From an uncultured Chlamydiae bacterium (GTDB lineage: Bacteria > Chlamydiota > Chlamydiia > Chlamydiales > Rhabdochlamydiaceae), in contig CAIPRZ010000173.1 of assembly GCA_903867585.1 (NCBI GenBank), positions 1-7,433 on the forward strand: a stretch of DNA of 7,433 bases. The letters run 5' to 3'. The position numbers and the translations under genes are program-made. Every line of letters begins with the position of its first letter. Within the stretch, counting starts at the first letter, position 1. Shown piece after piece: positions 6,364 to 7,433 of the stretch. A model generated the notes under the pieces. The model searched no databases. It was not told the origin of the DNA and was given only the letters and a program-made list of their open reading frames with translations.

Positions 6364-6420
6364 GGGGCCTAACGCCAACACCTTCCTACCCAAAGAAGGG
6401 GGCTTCTCAACGTAGGCTCC
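6364..6420. repeat. GC-rich stem-loop block, possible insertion-element or repeat relic
   Basis: GGGGCCTAACG (6364-6374) pairs with CGTAGGCTCC (6411-6420) over ten pairs, with one bulged A and one G-T pair. Inside, two hairpins compete: CCTTC (6381-6385) with GAAGG (6395-6399), and AGAAG (6394-6398) with CTTCT (6403-6407) around a GGGG loop. The base composition is clearly unlike the flanks. It could be an end of a transposable element, a dispersed palindromic repeat or a structured RNA; the sequence does not decide between them. Confidence 0.45.
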
Positions 6421-6571
6421 AGCCCATCCATTTCAGGAACAAAATATTTTCTAAACTAGACAAGCTTCCATTAGAACGTCTGATAATTTATGTTATGTAA
6501 AAAATAGAGGGGTGGAAAATTGTAGGTTTGTAAGGCTTTGGACAGCTATAAGTGTTTTTGCCATATATTAA

Positions 6572-6601
6572 ATCTGTCTTTTATCTTTAGATGCGACAGA
6601 T
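6572..6601. promoter_or_regulatory. Nested dyad upstream of the small membrane protein gene
   Basis: ATCTGTC (6572-6578) and GACAGAT (6595-6601) are perfect inverted copies, and between them ATCT (6583-6586) and AGAT (6589-6592) form a second dyad. The block ends 99 bases before the start at 6701, where an operator could lie. No T tract follows closely enough for a terminator. Confidence 0.35.
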
Positions 6602-6625
6602 GTTATGTTTTCTTTACCTTTTCGA

Positions 6626-6652
6626 TTGTAAAAATTACTTTCATCATATAAA
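6626..6652 (+). promoter_or_regulatory. Possible promoter of the small membrane protein gene
   Basis: TTGTAA (6626-6631) and TATAAA (6647-6652) are 15 bases apart, shorter than ideal. The leader that would follow contains a perfect 7-bp dyad, AATTAGC (6653-6659) with GCTAATT (6671-6677), which may fold in the transcript just before the ribosome binding site. In sequence this AT-rich such matches are weak evidence. Confidence 0.25.
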
Positions 6653-6700
6653 AATTAGCGATTGTAATAAGCTAATTATTAATATTTTAAAGAGCGATCG

Positions 6701-7168
6701 ATGAGAGTTCAATCTGCCATTGTAAATGCTGATCTTGAAGTTGGACTTCTACCCCAAATTCCGGAAAATGAAATAGTTGAGCTACAGCTCCAGATATCAG
6801 AAATACCCAATCTTTCTGATGAACAAAGCGAACTACAATGTCATAATGTTGATCAAAAAATCCATGCCATTGCGGCAGCTATATTTTTATGTGGTATTGG
6901 AGCCTTTGAAGTCTGTGTTTTTGCCATACCTGGATTTTATCGTTTACCGAATGATACCGTTCATTCCCCCTATATGAGTCCATTACAAATTAAGCTGTGT
7001 ACATCTTCTTATTTGATTTCTGGAGTCCTTTTGATTTCTACCGGTTTAATGGCTTTATCGACGCTTTGTATGGATGAGGTCTCTTTTAATTTTAAAAGGG
7101 CTATGACAATAGCTACTTTCGCTGGAGCATTTTTCGAGCTTGCTCCTGTTATTATCATGTTTAGCTAG
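6701..7168 (+). CDS. Small three-helix membrane protein of unknown function
   Basis: The protein has 155 residues. Residues 1-50 are polar and acidic (for example ENEIVELQLQ at 22-31). Three hydrophobic segments follow, at about 55-78, 98-123 and 133-154, the last ending two residues from the C terminus. The loop 79-97 (RLPNDTVHSPYMSP) is polar and probably lies on the opposite side of the membrane from the N terminus. No catalytic motif or signal peptidase site is visible. AAAGAG at 6689-6694, six bases before the ATG, supports the start. Chlamydial inclusion-membrane proteins have hydrophobic hairpins after a polar N terminus, but those are usually paired helices and the third segment makes the comparison weak. 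It stands alone, with a long leader and no clear terminator. Confidence 0.75.
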   Translation: MRVQSAIVNADLEVGLLPQIPENEIVELQLQISEIPNLSDEQSELQCHNVDQKIHAIAAAIFLCGIGAFEVCVFAIPGFYRLPNDTVHSPYMSPLQIKLCTSSYLISGVLLISTGLMALSTLCMDEVSFNFKRAMTIATFAGAFFELAPVIIMFS

Positions 7169-7368
7169 AGTTTTTGTGTTCAATTTTGATCTCTAAGTGC
7201 ATCTCTAAAGAATGCTCTAAATACTGGCGAATTGAAGCTCGATCGATATTCATTTAAGAAAACCAAAAAATCTATAATACATGATTTTTATGTTTTTAAA
7301 TATAAAGCTGCTGGGAAAGAAAAATACCATAATCAATAGATTTTAATTAATTAAGCCATTATCATATC
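7169..7368. other. AT-rich gap with short direct repeats
   Basis: No gene or RNA was recognised in these 200 bases. ATCTCTAA occurs at 7189-7196 and again at 7201-7208, with a degenerate third copy (GCTCTAAA) from 7214, giving a step of about 12 bases. TTCAATT (7179-7185) and AATTGAA (7230-7236) are inverted but 44 bases apart. TTAATTAATTAA (7343-7354) is palindromic. No convincing terminator follows the membrane protein gene. Confidence 0.3.
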
Positions 7369-7433
7369 TCACTTACAATCAACCTTCTTGTTTATGACAC
7401 ACCCTGTTTCTGGATCAAAAAGACCACGCACTC
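7369..7433 (-). CDS. C-terminal end of a gene running off the window
   Basis: On the minus strand the frame is open from the window edge to a TGA at 7371-7369. The last 20 residues read VRGLFDPETGCVINKKVDCK, a sensible hydrophilic tail with two Cys. Too little is present to name a family. It would converge with the membrane protein gene. No hairpin with a T tract follows it. The call rests on the protein-like text alone, so a chance frame is possible. Confidence 0.5.
   Translation of the reverse strand, partial: VRGLFDPETGCVINKKVDCK

Larger units (their letters stand above)
6313..6700. other. Non-coding gap with mobile-element-like block and leader of the small membrane protein gene
   Basis: This 388-base stretch has no intact gene. 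It contains a GC-richer folded block (6364-6420) in an otherwise AT-rich region and, at its right end, dyads and a possible promoter for the gene at 6701. A 52-codon stop-free frame runs from 6342 to a TAA at 6498-6500 through the folded block (it includes GLTPTPSYPKKGASQRR), but it has no ATG before its last codon and no ribosome binding site, so I do not call it a gene. No tRNA was seen. Confidence 0.4.

Noticed and set aside
6777..6977. A 66-codon frame inside the small membrane protein gene
   Set aside because: It overlaps the better supported frame at 6701-7168, which has a ribosome binding site and a consistent membrane topology.
1..7433. CRISPR array, tRNA or rRNA genes
   Set aside because: No regularly spaced direct repeats, cloverleaf-like segments with conserved T-loop text, or rRNA-like blocks were seen on either strand.

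Overview
The window looks like an accessory stretch of a genome from an obligate intracellular, amoeba-associated bacterium, most probably a Chlamydia-related lineage (Parachlamydiales). The reasons are AT-rich DNA, weak ribosome binding sites, large single-gene units separated by AT-rich gaps, and a set of eukaryote-like proteins: a plant-type LRR protein with 23-residue LPxSIGxL repeats, an ankyrin-type repeat protein with a hydrophobic N-terminal segment of chlamydial flavour, and a decayed DUF4116 repeat gene. Legionellales carry similar toolkits and cannot be excluded from sequence alone.

Layout. (a) 1-388: the 3' end of a coiled-coil gene (+) closed by a strong intrinsic terminator. (b) 402-2297 (-): the centrepiece, a 631-residue protein with an IpaH/YopM-like helical cap, six exact 23-residue LRRs and a C-terminal domain that reads co-linearly as a eukaryotic-type HECT ubiquitin ligase domain, including a TCFNQL active-site motif (Cys599) and a FAITG motif. 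(c) 2298-2681: divergent intergenic region with two clear inverted repeats. (d) 2682-3776 (+): a 364-residue protein whose C-terminal 300 residues form ten ankyrin-like repeats with a strict 30-residue period instead of the usual 33. (e) 3761-4054 (+): a 97-codon frame without a start codon, probably a gene remnant or a frameshifted tail of the ankyrin gene. (f) 4005-6092 (-): a 695-residue protein of unknown function with a Lys/Ala/Glu coiled coil, a Ser/Gly/Ala linker and a separate C-terminal domain; it has a good promoter and Shine-Dalgarno-like sequence. (g) 6197-6312 (+): a DUF4116 repeat fragment broken by one missing base. (h) 6313-6700: non-coding gap with a GC-richer, strongly folded block (6364-6420) and a nested dyad upstream of the next gene. 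(i) 6701-7168 (+): a small three-helix membrane protein. (j) 7369-7433 (-): the last 20 codons of a gene that runs off the window.

The genes do not form an operon. Each appears to be transcribed on its own, and two regions contain degraded coding sequence, as expected of a plastic effector locus. If the LRR-HECT and ankyrin proteins are exported, the first would bind a host target through its LRR solenoid and ubiquitinate it with host E1/E2 enzymes, and the second would be a protein-binding scaffold that may be anchored in a membrane. Export is inferred and no secretion signal was identified. The LRR-HECT protein is the most noteworthy item: it has the layout of an IpaH-type bacterial E3 ligase, but the catalytic domain appears to be a canonical HECT rather than NEL.
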